A stretch of 64,000 nucleotides of DNA from Streptomyces sp. NBC_01445 (GCF_035918235.1 NZ_CP109485.1:2542001-2606000), one strand, 5' to 3'; positions 8,452 to 17,378 are shown, counted from the stretch's first letter. The notes: generated by a model from the sequence alone, not told the origin. Numbers and translations: made by a program.

Positions 8452-9443
8452 TGGCCACCGCTGCAGTGGCGGCCGCCTCGCGTGCCGGAATCCGGGGCGG
8501 CCCGTGGCTGCCGTTCGCACGGCGCAGGCTGCGGCGATTCCTCGTCGCGCTGTGGGTGCTGCTGACCACGGCATTCCTGATGATCCACCTGGTCCCGGGC
8601 GACCCGGTCCGGGCGGCGCTGGGAATGACCGCACCCACCGACCTGGTCGAGGCCCGGCGCCAAGCACTCGGCCTGAACGACCCGTTGTGGGTGCAGTACG
8701 GCCACTACCTCAGCAACCTGTTCACCGGCGACTTCGGTACATCGATGACGAGCAACCTGCCGGTGGCGCAGGTGATCGGCGACCGTCTGCCCGCGACGCT
8801 CGCGCTGGCCGTGCCGGCGTTCGTGGTGGTGGTCGCCCTGGCGATTCCGCTCGGCGTGCTGTTCGCGGTGTTGACCAGGGGCGGCAGACGGCGGGGCGTC
8901 GAGCTGGGATTCACCTCGGTGAGCGTGTTCCTGGCCGCCGTCCCTGAGTTCCTCGTCGCCGTCGGCCTCGTCGCGTTCTTCGCCGTGCGCCTTGGCTGGT
9001 TCCCGGTCGCCGGGAGCGGCGGCGCGAGCACGTTCGTGCTGCCGGTGACGGCACTGGCGACCGGGGCGACGGCGGTGCTGGCGCGGATCGTACGGGTGGA
9101 GATGTTGTCTGTGCTCGGCGACGACTTCGTCCGCACCGCCCGGGCGAAGCGGCTGCCCGCCCGGCTCGTGTACGTCCGGCACGCCCTGCCGAGCGCGCTG
9201 ACCGCCACGCTGACGTTGGGCGGGCTGATGCTCACCGCGATGGTCGCCGGGACGGTGCTGGTGGAGAACGTCTTCGCCTGGCCCGGGCTCGGCTCGACGA
9301 TCGTGCAGTCGATTCTGGCGAAGGACTATCCGACGGTGCAGGGCATCGTGCTCGTCTACGGCATCGGGGTGCTGCTGGTGAACCTGGCGGTCGACGTGCT
9401 GCTGGCGCTGCTCGACCCGCGCTCGACCATCCGGGAGAGCTGA
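8451..9443 (+). CDS. Peptide ABC transporter permease (DppB type)
   Basis: A 330-residue inner-membrane protein with about six transmembrane segments. The N-terminal pattern RRFLVALWVLLTTAFLMIHLVPGDPVRAALG is diagnostic of DppB/OppB permeases, and the cytoplasmic EAA loop is seen as DDFVRTARAKRLP. It pairs with the DppC-like half of the next protein to form the membrane channel. Its start overlaps the previous stop (TGATG) and its stop overlaps the next start, so translation is coupled across the transporter genes. Confidence 0.92.
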   Translation: MATAAVAAASRAGIRGGPWLPFARRRLRRFLVALWVLLTTAFLMIHLVPGDPVRAALGMTAPTDLVEARRQALGLNDPLWVQYGHYLSNLFTGDFGTSMTSNLPVAQVIGDRLPATLALAVPAFVVVVALAIPLGVLFAVLTRGGRRRGVELGFTSVSVFLAAVPEFLVAVGLVAFFAVRLGWFPVAGSGGASTFVLPVTALATGATAVLARIVRVEMLSVLGDDFVRTARAKRLPARLVYVRHALPSALTATLTLGGLMLTAMVAGTVLVENVFAWPGLGSTIVQSILAKDYPTVQGIVLVYGIGVLLVNLAVDVLLALLDPRSTIRES

Positions 9444-11374
9444 TGACGTCGACATCGCAGTGGAGAAGGCGCGGCTCGGCCTGGTCGGCGGCCGCGCGCA
9501 CCCCGATGGGGGCGTGCTCACTGGCGCTGTTGGTCGCGTTGGCCGCACTCGCCATCCTGGGACCGGTGCTGTGGGGCGAGCAGGCGGCCGCGGTCGACAC
9601 GAACGCGATCGGCCAAGGCCCCTCCGGGGCACACCTGTTGGGCACCGACTCGCTCGGCCGCGACATCTTCTACCGCACGCTCGTGGCCACCCGGTTCTCG
9701 GTCGAACTCGCGGTGATCGCCACGGCGGTCGGCGTCACGGTCGGTCTCCTGCTGGGTACCTTGCCGTCGGTGCTGCCGCGCCGGGCCGGCAGGCTGATCA
9801 CCTCCGCCGTGGACATCGCGGTGGCGTTCCCGGGGCTGCTTCTTGCGTTGTTCTTCGCGGTCATCTTCGGCGTGGGCACCCGAGGCGCGGTCCTTGCGAT
9901 CGCGTTCGCGACGGCGCCGGGCTTCGCCAGGCTGGCGCAGACACTCGCCGCGTCGGTGGCAGGGCGGGACTACGTATCGGCGGCGCGCATCGCGGGCGTC
10001 GGCCGGCTCCGGCTGCTCGTCCGGCACGTCCTGCCCAACATCGGCGAGCCGCTGCTGGTGAACGCCACCATCAGCGCGGGCGGGGCACTGCTCGCCTTCG
10101 CCTCGCTCTCCTTCCTCGGCATCGGCGTCCAGGCACCCCGATACGACTGGGGGCGGCTCCTGGGCGAGGGACTGGACGGGATCTACGTGAACCCGGCGGC
10201 CGCGCTCGCTCCCGGCGCGGCGGTGGTGCTCGCCGGTCTCGCGTTCAACCTGGTGGGCGAGACCGTCGCCGCGGTGGTCGGCGTACGCACCCCGACCACG
10301 CGGATCCCCGCCCGGCCGGCGCCGCCCGCCCGTCCCGCCACGGCCGAGGAACCCACGGCGAAGCCGGTGCTGTTGGTGGAGAACCTGCACGTGGCGTTCC
10401 CGCGTGCGGACGGGTGGACGGTCCCGGTGCGCGGCGTGAGTTTCACCGTGCGCGACGGTGAGGCGATCGGTGTGGTCGGGGAATCCGGATCGGGCAAGAG
10501 CCTGACCGGACTGGCGGTTTCGCGGCTGATCGAGACGCCGGGTGTCGTGACCGCGGACCGGCTTGAGTTCGCGGGGACTCCGCTCCTGACGACCCCGGAG
10601 CGGGAGTTGCGCGAGTTGCTCGGCACGTCGCTGGCGATGGTCTTCCAGGATCCGACGAGCTCGTTCAACCCGACCCGGCGGATCGGCCGCCAGCTGGCTG
10701 AGGCATCGGAGCAGCACCACGGCCTCAACAGGCGCGAAGCCTTCGCCAGAGCCGTGGACCGGTTGCGCGAGGTGCGCATTCCCGCCGCGGAACGACGTGC
10801 CCGGCAGTACCCGCACCAGTTCTCCGGCGGGATGCGGCAGCGCGCGATGATCGGCATGGGGCTGATGGGCGAGCCGAAACTGATCATCGCCGACGAGCCG
10901 ACGACGGCGCTGGACGTCACCGTGCAGCGCCAGGTGCTGCGCCTCCTCGCGCGGACGAGGGAGACCGAGAACGCGGCCATCCTCCTGATCAGCCACGACA
11001 TCGCGGTCGTCGCGCAGACCTGTGACCGTATGCTCGTCATGTACGCGGGGCGCGTCGTCGAGGACCTCCCCACCGCCGACCTCATGTCTGTACCGAGACA
11101 TCCCTACACCCGGGCGTTGCTGGCCGCGACGCTGGAACTGGACACCGACCGCGACGAGCCGCTGGCCGTGGTCCCCGGCCGCCCGCCCGAGCCGGACCAG
11201 GTGCCCGAGGGGTGCGCGTTCGCCGCCCGCTGCCCGGTGGCGACGGACCGGTGCCGGAGCGAGGACCCGGTACTGGAGCGGGTCGACCGGGCACACCGGG
11301 TCGCCTGCTGGCATCCGAAAGGCGCCGTCGCGCGGGAGTCCGGCCGGGAAGCCGCCTACGGAGGTGCCGAATGA
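9443..11374 (+). CDS. Fused peptide ABC transporter permease (DppC) and ATPase (DppD)
   Basis: A 643-residue protein in one uninterrupted frame. Residues 1 to about 285 are a DppC-type permease with the GTDSLGRDIFYR motif and an EAA loop at DYVSAARIAGVG. A proline/alanine-rich linker follows, and from about residue 310 there is a complete ATPase: Walker A GESGSGKS at 346-353, signature FSGGMRQRA, Walker B IIADEPTTALD, and the C-terminal oligopeptide-transporter tail with cysteines (CAFAARCP). These are normally separate genes. The fusion fixes a 1:1 ratio of permease and one ATPase. The partner ATPase gene starts inside this stop codon. Confidence 0.93.
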   Translation: MTSTSQWRRRGSAWSAAARTPMGACSLALLVALAALAILGPVLWGEQAAAVDTNAIGQGPSGAHLLGTDSLGRDIFYRTLVATRFSVELAVIATAVGVTVGLLLGTLPSVLPRRAGRLITSAVDIAVAFPGLLLALFFAVIFGVGTRGAVLAIAFATAPGFARLAQTLAASVAGRDYVSAARIAGVGRLRLLVRHVLPNIGEPLLVNATISAGGALLAFASLSFLGIGVQAPRYDWGRLLGEGLDGIYVNPAAALAPGAAVVLAGLAFNLVGETVAAVVGVRTPTTRIPARPAPPARPATAEEPTAKPVLLVENLHVAFPRADGWTVPVRGVSFTVRDGEAIGVVGESGSGKSLTGLAVSRLIETPGVVTADRLEFAGTPLLTTPERELRELLGTSLAMVFQDPTSSFNPTRRIGRQLAEASEQHHGLNRREAFARAVDRLREVRIPAAERRARQYPHQFSGGMRQRAMIGMGLMGEPKLIIADEPTTALDVTVQRQVLRLLARTRETENAAILLISHDIAVVAQTCDRMLVMYAGRVVEDLPTADLMSVPRHPYTRALLAATLELDTDRDEPLAVVPGRPPEPDQVPEGCAFAARCPVATDRCRSEDPVLERVDRAHRVACWHPKGAVARESGREAAYGGAE

Positions 11375-12369
11375 GCGCGCTGGTGTTTGACGAGGTGAGC
11401 GTGCGCTACGGCGCCCGGCGCGGAGGCCTGACCGCAGTGGACCAGGTCAGCCTGACCGTGCCCAAGGGACAGGTGGTCGGGCTGGTCGGGGAGTCGGGAT
11501 CAGGCAAGTCGACGCTGGCACGGGCCGCGGTGGGCCTTGCACCGGTGAGCGCGGGCCGCGTCCTGCTCGGCGGCGTGGACGTGAAGAGCCTGCCGCGAAG
11601 ACGGCCGCTGCAGATGGTGTTCCAGGACCCGTACTCCTCGCTGGATCCGCGGATGAGCATCGGTGAGTCGATCACCGAGGCCCTGCCGCGCGGCGCCCAC
11701 GCCGGGGCCGCGGGCCGGCGGGCCGAGGTGGCGAGACTGCTCGAACTGGTCAACCTCGACCCGGACCGGGCGGGGATGCTGCCGAAGCACCTGTCAGGCG
11801 GGCAGCGGCAACGTGTCGCGCTTGCCCGCGCGTTGGCCGGGCAGCCGCAGGTACTGATCGCCGACGAGATCACGTCCGCGCTCGACGTGTCGGTGCAGGG
11901 CGCCGTGCTCAACCTGGTCCGCGCACTGCAGCGACGACTGGACCTGTCGATGCTGTTCATCTCGCACAACCTGGCCGTGGTGCGCTATCTCAGCGACGTG
12001 ATCGCCGTGATGTATCTCGGCCGCATCGTGGAGATGGGCCCCGCCCAGCAAGTCCTCGACGACCCGCAACACCCCTACACGCGCGACCTGCTCGCCGCGG
12101 CCCCGTCCGCCCGCACCGACCTGTTCGACGACCCCGGTGACGGCGACGGCATCGGAGACACGGAACCGCCCGACCCGCACCACCCACCCACCGGCTGCCG
12201 CTACCACCCCCGCTGCCCGATCGGCCCGCTCACGCACACCGAGCGCACCCTCTGCCTCAGCTCCGACCCGGCCGACGACGCGGTGACCCGCCGGCACCGA
12301 GCGGCCTGCCACTTCTCCCCGAGCGTCAGCGAACAGCCCGCAATCCCACGAGGAGGCCTCCTGCGATGA
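11371..12369 (+). CDS. Peptide ABC transporter ATPase (DppF type)
   Basis: A 332-residue ATPase with Walker A GESGSGKST at 40-48, Q-loop in VFQDPYSSLDPR, signature LSGGQRQRV, Walker B LIADEITSALD, an H-loop in LFISHNLAVV, and the C-terminal CRYHPRCP cysteine motif of oligopeptide transporters. It forms the heterodimeric motor with the ATPase half of the preceding fusion protein. GGAGG lies a few bases before ATG 11371, which overlaps the upstream stop by 4 bases. The ATPase dimer is therefore complete despite the fusion. Confidence 0.93.
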   Translation: MSALVFDEVSVRYGARRGGLTAVDQVSLTVPKGQVVGLVGESGSGKSTLARAAVGLAPVSAGRVLLGGVDVKSLPRRRPLQMVFQDPYSSLDPRMSIGESITEALPRGAHAGAAGRRAEVARLLELVNLDPDRAGMLPKHLSGGQRQRVALARALAGQPQVLIADEITSALDVSVQGAVLNLVRALQRRLDLSMLFISHNLAVVRYLSDVIAVMYLGRIVEMGPAQQVLDDPQHPYTRDLLAAAPSARTDLFDDPGDGDGIGDTEPPDPHHPPTGCRYHPRCPIGPLTHTERTLCLSSDPADDAVTRRHRAACHFSPSVSEQPAIPRGGLLR

Positions 12370-15300
12370 CCCGACGCCTTGGCATTGATGATCTGTACGA
12401 GTTGACAGTCCCCGAGCAGCCGAGTGTTTCGCCGGACGGAAGCCGGATCGTGTACGTGCTGCGCGCCGCCGACCGCGACGGCGACCGGGACGTGCGGGCG
12501 CTCTGGCAGGTCGCCGCCGCGGGCGGCGAGGCGCGGCAGCTCACCCGGGGCACGACCGACACAGCACCGACATGGTCGCCCGACGGCACGCGTATCGCGT
12601 TCCTGCGTGCCCGGGACTCGGCCCCGCAACTGTGGTTCCTGCCCACCGCCGGGGGCGAGGCCGAGCAGGTGACAGAACTCCCGCTGGGCGCCGGCGCACC
12701 GGTCTGGAGCCCGGACGGCAACAAGGTCGCCTTCGCGGCGCCGGTCGACCTCGCCGCGGCGGACGGCGAGGACGCAACCGCACGCGCACGCTGGGCGCAT
12801 GCCCCGGTCGTGGCGGACAGGCTGGACTTCAAAGCCGATGGCACAGGTCTGGTACGGACCCTGCGCAGGCACGTGCACGTCCTCGACGTAGGCACACGGG
12901 AGATCCGGCAGGTCACATCGGGGGACTGGAACGCGGGCGATCCCGCCTGGTCCCCCGATGGCACCCGGCTGGCGTTCCCCGGCGCCCGCGAGCCCGACGC
13001 CGACCTCACGCTGCGGTCCGCCGCCTACGTCCTCGACCTGAGCGAGCGCGCCGCCGAACCGCAGGCGACGGGCTCCGGCGACGGCACGGCAGCCACGGTC
13101 ACCTGGACCCCTGACGGTCGGGCGCTGCTGGTCGTCGGGCGGGGGGACACCGAGATCGGGAACACCAAACTACTGCTGGTGCCGCTGGACGGCGGCGACA
13201 CCATCGACCTGACGGCTGCCCTCGACCGGAACGTGATGCCGGGCGGCCCCGGCTATCCCGGCGCGGCGCCACGCCCGACAGCGGACGGCCGCGTGCTGTT
13301 CTGCGTGCGGGAGCGCGGCTGCACCCACCTCTACTCGGTCGACCTCGACGGCGGCGCGCCGCGACCAGTCGTCGGGGGCGCGGGGAACACCGTCGGCGAC
13401 CTGGCCGTCGCGGGCGACACCGTGGCGATCCTCCTCGCCACGCCGTCCTCGTTCGGCGAGATCGCGACGGTCGGCCTCGCCGACGGGACGGTCGAGGCGC
13501 GCACACACCACGGCGAGAGCGTCGCCGACGTCGAGCTGTTCGCCCGTGAGGAGCGGGAGTTCACGATCTCCGACGGCACCGTGGTCCATGGCTGGCTGAT
13601 GCGCGACCCGGCCCGTACCGGCCCTTCGCCTCTGCTACTGGACATCCACGGCGGCCCGCACAACGCATGGAACGGCGCGGCCGACGCCACCCACCTCTAC
13701 CACCAGGTGCTCGCCACGCGCGGCTGGGCGGTGCTGCTGCTCAACCCACGCGGGAGCGACGGCTACGGCGAGAAGTTCCTCACCGCGGCGCTCGGCGCGT
13801 GGGGACAGGCGGACGCGCCTGACTTCCTCGAACCACTGGATCACCTCGTCGCCGAGGGGGTCGCCGACGCCGACCGGCTGGCCGTGTCCGGCTACAGCTA
13901 CGGCGGCTTCATGACCTGCTACCTGACGAGCCGCGACAACAGGTTCGCGGCTGCGGTCGCGGGCGGGGTGGTCAGCGATCTGACCAGCATGGCGGGCACC
14001 TCGGACGCAGGCCACTACATGAGCGTGCGCGAACTGGGCGGCACCCCGTGGGCCGAGGAACAGCCGTACCCGCAGCAGTCGCCGCTCACCCACGTCGACC
14101 AGGTCCAGGTACCGACGCTCATCGTGCAGGGCGCCGACGACGTGCGCTGTCCCGTGGGCCAGGCGGAACAGTGGTTCACCGCGCTGCGTGAGCGGGGCGT
14201 CCCGGCCCGGCTGGTGCTGTACCCCGGCAGCTCGCACCTGTTCATCCTCGACGGCAGGCCCTCGCACCGGGCCGACTTCAACCGACGCGTCGTCGACTGG
14301 GTGGAGCGGCACGCAAGGCCCAAGGGAAGCGCGGCGCGGGTGCCGATCGACGCCGCGCACTGGCAGCGGCGGCTGAGCGAACTGGCTTGCGCACATCGGG
14401 TACCCGGAGCGGCGCTCGGCATCCTGCGCATCGGCGGCGACGGCGCCGACGAGCTGGTGCAGGCGAGCCACGGCGTCCTGAGCAAGAACACCCGCGTCGA
14501 GGTCACCGACGACTCGCTGTTCCAGATCGGCTCGATCACCAAGGTGTGGACGACGACCGTCGTGATGCAACTGGTCGACGAGGGGCTGCTCGACCTCGAC
14601 GCGCCGATAGCGGACGTCCTGCCCGAGCTGCGACTGGCCGATCCGGGGGTGGCGAGGCAGGTGACCATGCGCCATCTGCTGACCCACACCAGCGGCATCG
14701 ACGGCGACGTGTTCACCGACACCGGCCGTGGCGACGACTGCCTGGAGCGCTACGTCGACCAGCTCGCGGGCGTCGGACAGAACCACCCGCTCGCGGCGAC
14801 CTTCTCCTACTGCAACTCGGGATTCGTCCTCGCCGGCCGGGTCATCGAGAAGCTGACCGGCAAGACCTGGGACCTCGCGATGCGCGAGCGGCTGTTCACC
14901 CCGCTCGGCCTGAGCCACACGATCACGCTGCCGGAGGAAGCGCTGCTGTTCCGCGCGGCGGTCGGCCATCTCTCGCCCGGCGGCGGCGAGCCGACGTCCG
15001 CGCCGGTCTGGGGGCTGCCGCGCTCGGTCGGTCCCGCCGGTCTGGTCGGCGCGGCGACCGCGGACGTCCTGGCGTTCGCCCGGCTGCACCTGACCGGCGG
15101 GCTGGCACCCAACGGCGAGCGCCTGCTCGCGCGGGCGTCGGTGGACGCGATGGCCGACAGGCAGACGAACCTGCCCGATCCGCACAGCATCGGCGACTCC
15201 TGGGGCCTGGGCTGGATACGTTTCGACTGGGACGGGCACCAGGTCATCGGCCACGACGGCAGCACGATCGGCCAGGCGGCGTTCCTGAGGCTGCTCCCCG

Positions 15301-15722
15301 AGCAAGGACTCGCGGTGGTGCTGCTCACCAACGGCGGCAGTCCACGCGACCTGTACGAGGAGCTGTACCGGGAGATCTTCTCGGAGCTGGCCGGGGTGGC
15401 CATGTCGCGTCCACTCGAGCCGGCCGCCGAACCTCCCGCCGTGGACGCGCGGCGGCACGCCGGTGTGTACGAGCGGGCCGGGGTGCGCGCCGAGGTTCTG
15501 CTGACCGGGGAAGGGCTGCGCCTGCGCCAGACCCTCACCGGTCCCCTGGCCGAACTCGCGCCGGATCCGACGCAGGAGTACGACCTGGTACCGGTCTCCG
15601 ACAGCCTGTTCGCGTTCCTCGCGCCGGAATCACGGACCTGGACCCCGGTCACGTTCTACACGCTGCCCACCGGCGAGCCGTACGTGCACTACGGGGTGCG
15701 GGCGGCCCCGAAGGTGGCCTGA
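12366..15722 (+). CDS. S9 prolyl-oligopeptidase-type peptidase fused to class C beta-lactamase-like serine hydrolase
   Basis: An 1118-residue protein without a signal peptide. Residues 1 to about 390 form a WD40-like beta-propeller with repeated WSPDG/WTPDG blades. Residues about 400-650 are an S9 alpha/beta-hydrolase with NPRGSDGYG, nucleophile Ser511 in GYSYGGF, and probable Asp592 and His624, as in acylaminoacyl- and dipeptidyl-peptidases. From about residue 657 a complete second hydrolase follows: SITK at 723-726, Tyr815 with Asn817, HDG at 963-965, and a C-terminal beta domain. Both active sites look intact. The C-terminal half is a paralogue of the protein at 4578-5969. The protein probably removes residues from imported peptides by two different chemistries. 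It is the last gene of the operon and overlaps the preceding stop by 4 bases. Confidence 0.93.
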   Translation: MTRRLGIDDLYELTVPEQPSVSPDGSRIVYVLRAADRDGDRDVRALWQVAAAGGEARQLTRGTTDTAPTWSPDGTRIAFLRARDSAPQLWFLPTAGGEAEQVTELPLGAGAPVWSPDGNKVAFAAPVDLAAADGEDATARARWAHAPVVADRLDFKADGTGLVRTLRRHVHVLDVGTREIRQVTSGDWNAGDPAWSPDGTRLAFPGAREPDADLTLRSAAYVLDLSERAAEPQATGSGDGTAATVTWTPDGRALLVVGRGDTEIGNTKLLLVPLDGGDTIDLTAALDRNVMPGGPGYPGAAPRPTADGRVLFCVRERGCTHLYSVDLDGGAPRPVVGGAGNTVGDLAVAGDTVAILLATPSSFGEIATVGLADGTVEARTHHGESVADVELFAREEREFTISDGTVVHGWLMRDPARTGPSPLLLDIHGGPHNAWNGAADATHLYHQVLATRGWAVLLLNPRGSDGYGEKFLTAALGAWGQADAPDFLEPLDHLVAEGVADADRLAVSGYSYGGFMTCYLTSRDNRFAAAVAGGVVSDLTSMAGTSDAGHYMSVRELGGTPWAEEQPYPQQSPLTHVDQVQVPTLIVQGADDVRCPVGQAEQWFTALRERGVPARLVLYPGSSHLFILDGRPSHRADFNRRVVDWVERHARPKGSAARVPIDAAHWQRRLSELACAHRVPGAALGILRIGGDGADELVQASHGVLSKNTRVEVTDDSLFQIGSITKVWTTTVVMQLVDEGLLDLDAPIADVLPELRLADPGVARQVTMRHLLTHTSGIDGDVFTDTGRGDDCLERYVDQLAGVGQNHPLAATFSYCNSGFVLAGRVIEKLTGKTWDLAMRERLFTPLGLSHTITLPEEALLFRAAVGHLSPGGGEPTSAPVWGLPRSVGPAGLVGAATADVLAFARLHLTGGLAPNGERLLARASVDAMADRQTNLPDPHSIGDSWGLGWIRFDWDGHQVIGHDGSTIGQAAFLRLLPEQGLAVVLLTNGGSPRDLYEELYREIFSELAGVAMSRPLEPAAEPPAVDARRHAGVYERAGVRAEVLLTGEGLRLRQTLTGPLAELAPDPTQEYDLVPVSDSLFAFLAPESRTWTPVTFYTLPTGEPYVHYGVRAAPKVA

Positions 15723-15758
15723 CCGTTCACGGCCGGCGTCTGCGGCTGCGATGTGGAA

Positions 15759-15802
15759 GGGCCCGCTCGACCAGCCGTCCTGTCGACTGGTCGAGCGGGC
15801 CC
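15759..15802. terminator. Bidirectional hairpin terminator after the peptide operon
   Basis: A perfect 16-bp stem (15759-15774 with 15787-15802, left arm GGGCCCGCTCGACCAG) and a 12-base loop. It lies between the operon's stop at 15722 and the 3' end of the decayed PucR gene on the other strand, so it can serve both directions. No U-run follows, which is usual in Streptomyces. Confidence 0.85.
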
Positions 15803-15829
15803 GCGCGGACGCCCTGGGAGGAGGTGAAC

Positions 15830-16292
15830 TCATGGAGAGTCCGCTCGCATGACGCGGAGTTCGAGCATCGCGGCGAAGCGTTTCCCGGGGTCGTTCAGGT
15901 CCGTCCCGGCGATCTCCGCGGCCCGCCGCAGCCGGTATCGGAAGGTGTTCGGATGCACGTCGAGCGAGGCGGAGGCGCCCAGAACATTTCCGAGACTGTC
16001 CAGCAAGGCGGTCAGAGTCTCGACCAGGGCGGTGCCGTTTTCTCGGTCGTAGGTGCGCACACACGTCTCCGACCAGAGCCGCCACGGATCCCGGGGTCAC
16101 GACCGAGAGATGGAACGAGAGCGCGTCGGCAGTCCGCTCCAACAGTTGGCGGCTCGTCGGTGCGCCCGCAGCGGAGGCGGCGGTCATCCCGGAAACGGCC
16201 ATGGCCATCACGGTGACCGGTCGGCCCGCCAACCGGAGGCGCTCGATCGCCTCCGGCGCTGCGGGACCTTCGGCGAGAGCGGTGGCGATGAG
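15830..16292 (-). pseudogene. Remnant of a PucR-family regulator gene
   Basis: Two frames on the minus strand match pieces of the intact PucR protein at 386-2041. From about 16292 the frame encodes EAIERLRLAGRPVTVMA and TADALSFHLSVV..ALVGDV, parallel to EAIARLGLVGQPAIVLA and VADALAMHLSAV..ALVGDV in the intact protein. From about 16060 a second frame encodes the C-terminal helix-turn-helix with DVHPNTFRYRLRR. The intact protein has more than 100 residues between these two pieces, so there is an internal deletion plus a frameshift near 16055. The N-terminal sensory domain is missing. It cannot make a working regulator. Confidence 0.82.
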
Positions 16293-16299
16293 AATCGTG

Positions 16300-16630
16300 G
16301 GAGGGCTGGACGAAGCCGGGCCGCAGCGCGTACCCGTTGTGGAAGGCGGCGATGACCGCGTTCTTGGTGCGGCCCTTGACTCTCGTCCAGCGGCTGCGGC
16401 CCTTCTCGCTGCTGTCGGTGCCGCCGCCAGAGACGTAGCCGAACGTCAGCGCCGGATTGATGGCGGCGAGGGTGTGCGCTGCGGCCACGGTGTAGTCGTA
16501 GGTGCTGCGTTCGTAGTCCTGCGGGCTCAGACCGGCGGAGGAAACACCGAGGCCCCAGAAACAAGCATCCGCTCCGCTGAACTCCTCTGTGATAGCGCTG
16601 AAGTCGAGGAAATCGGCGTGCAGGACCTGT
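16300..16630 (-). pseudogene. Fragment of an NAD(P)-binding epimerase-like gene
   Basis: The minus-strand frame from about 16630 encodes VLHADFLDFSAITEEF, then ACFWGLGVSSAGLS, YVSGGGTDSSEKGRSRW and a stretch ending RPGFVQP. This is the middle portion of a small NAD(P)-binding epimerase/reductase family. A TGA in the same frame lies just before VLH, so the nucleotide-binding N-terminus is gone. After the RPGFVQP segment the frame loses family similarity exactly where the PucR remnant begins. It is truncated at both ends and fused to the neighbouring remnant. Confidence 0.7.
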
Positions 16631-16636
16631 CACGGG

Positions 16637-16956
16637 CCCGCCACCCGCGTCGGCGTGATGATCAGTGGCGGCGGCTACCAGGGCAAGACGGAGACCACGT
16701 GCGAGGCCGTCGCCGCGTTCGAGGACTCCTGGCGCGAACTTCATCACCACCTGCTCCCGAACCGGCTCCGGGCGCCCGCGATGTGTGGGTGCCCGTCGCC
16801 TAAGTGCAGACGCCGGTGACTGCGAAACCGAAGCGCACCTGCAAGGCTATCCTCGACTTCTACGGTGCCCCCACCTGGCGCATGGACGTGCCCGACCTGA
16901 TGCGCCAGACCGCGGCCTCGCTCGCCGATCACGGCACCAAGGTGCTGGTCCTGGAT
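16637..16956 (+). pseudogene. Fragment of a TniB-like P-loop ATPase gene (frameshift and nonsense codon)
   Basis: One frame encodes RVGVMISGGGYQGKTET and AFEDSWREL, a P-loop segment as in TniB-type ATP-binding proteins of mobile elements. Between about 16740 and 16760 the similarity shifts frame to DVWVPVA, then meets TAA at 16801-16803 where relatives have tyrosine (TAC), then continues in the same frame as VQTPVTAKPKRTCKAILDF through ADHGTKVLVLD. After residue VLVLD the family sequence (normally DDITRL) stops. So the gene carries a frameshift, a nonsense mutation and a 3' truncation. Confidence 0.7.
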
Positions 16957-17289
16957 TTTGGCGATTGGTCGCGATGGGGTGAGACGGCCTTGATCGGGTG
17001 TCTCGCGGACTTCGTTCTTCTGCAGATGATCGAGGACCTCTGTAAGTATCCGCTCACCCTCCGCATTACCCGGTCTTACGAGCACAACGCCGACGCGGTC
17101 GCCAATGACATCGCCACACACCGGGACATCGTTCAGGCCGCGAGCGAGGGCGATCCGGACCGGCTGGCGGAACTCGTGACCGCCCACTGGCAGGGGCTCA
17201 CCGAGTCCCTCCTGCGAGGCCGAGAAGCGGATGAGGTAACCCCAAGGCCGGATAGTCAGCGTTTCCGCCCGGGGCACAAGGGCTCGTAG
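16957..17289 (+). pseudogene. Probable C-terminal fragment of a GntR/FCD-type regulator gene
   Basis: The same open frame that carries the ATPase remnant continues into unrelated sequence. The segment YEHNADAVANDIATHRDIVQ followed by AASEGDPDRLAELVTAHW resembles the last helices of FCD ligand-binding domains in GntR regulators (ATHRDIV..A..GD.D....V..H). No DNA-binding domain is present. The join at about 16957 makes a chimeric open frame of 161 codons (16804-17289) that would look like a gene to an ORF caller but is most likely not functional. Confidence 0.5.
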
Positions 17290-17317
17290 CACGTATCTGT
17301 CAGGCCCAGAACATGAG

Positions 17318-17378
17318 CAACGCGGCTCCGTTGAGACAGGTAGTCAACCAAAACGTCCCTGCCGATGGAGCCGCGTTG
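17318..17378. repeat. 12-bp inverted repeat between convergent units
   Basis: CAACGCGGCTCC at 17318-17329 and its exact complement GGAGCCGCGTTG at 17367-17378, separated by 37 bases. It lies just past the end of the decayed patch and 25 bp beyond the stop of the carboxypeptidase gene. It could be a weak terminator, although the loop is long, or the two ends of an eroded insertion element. Confidence 0.55.

Noticed and set aside
16804..17289. Intact 161-codon ORF as a real gene
   Set aside because: Its first half is the middle of a TniB-like ATPase and its second half resembles an FCD C-terminus, so it is a chimera of remnants.
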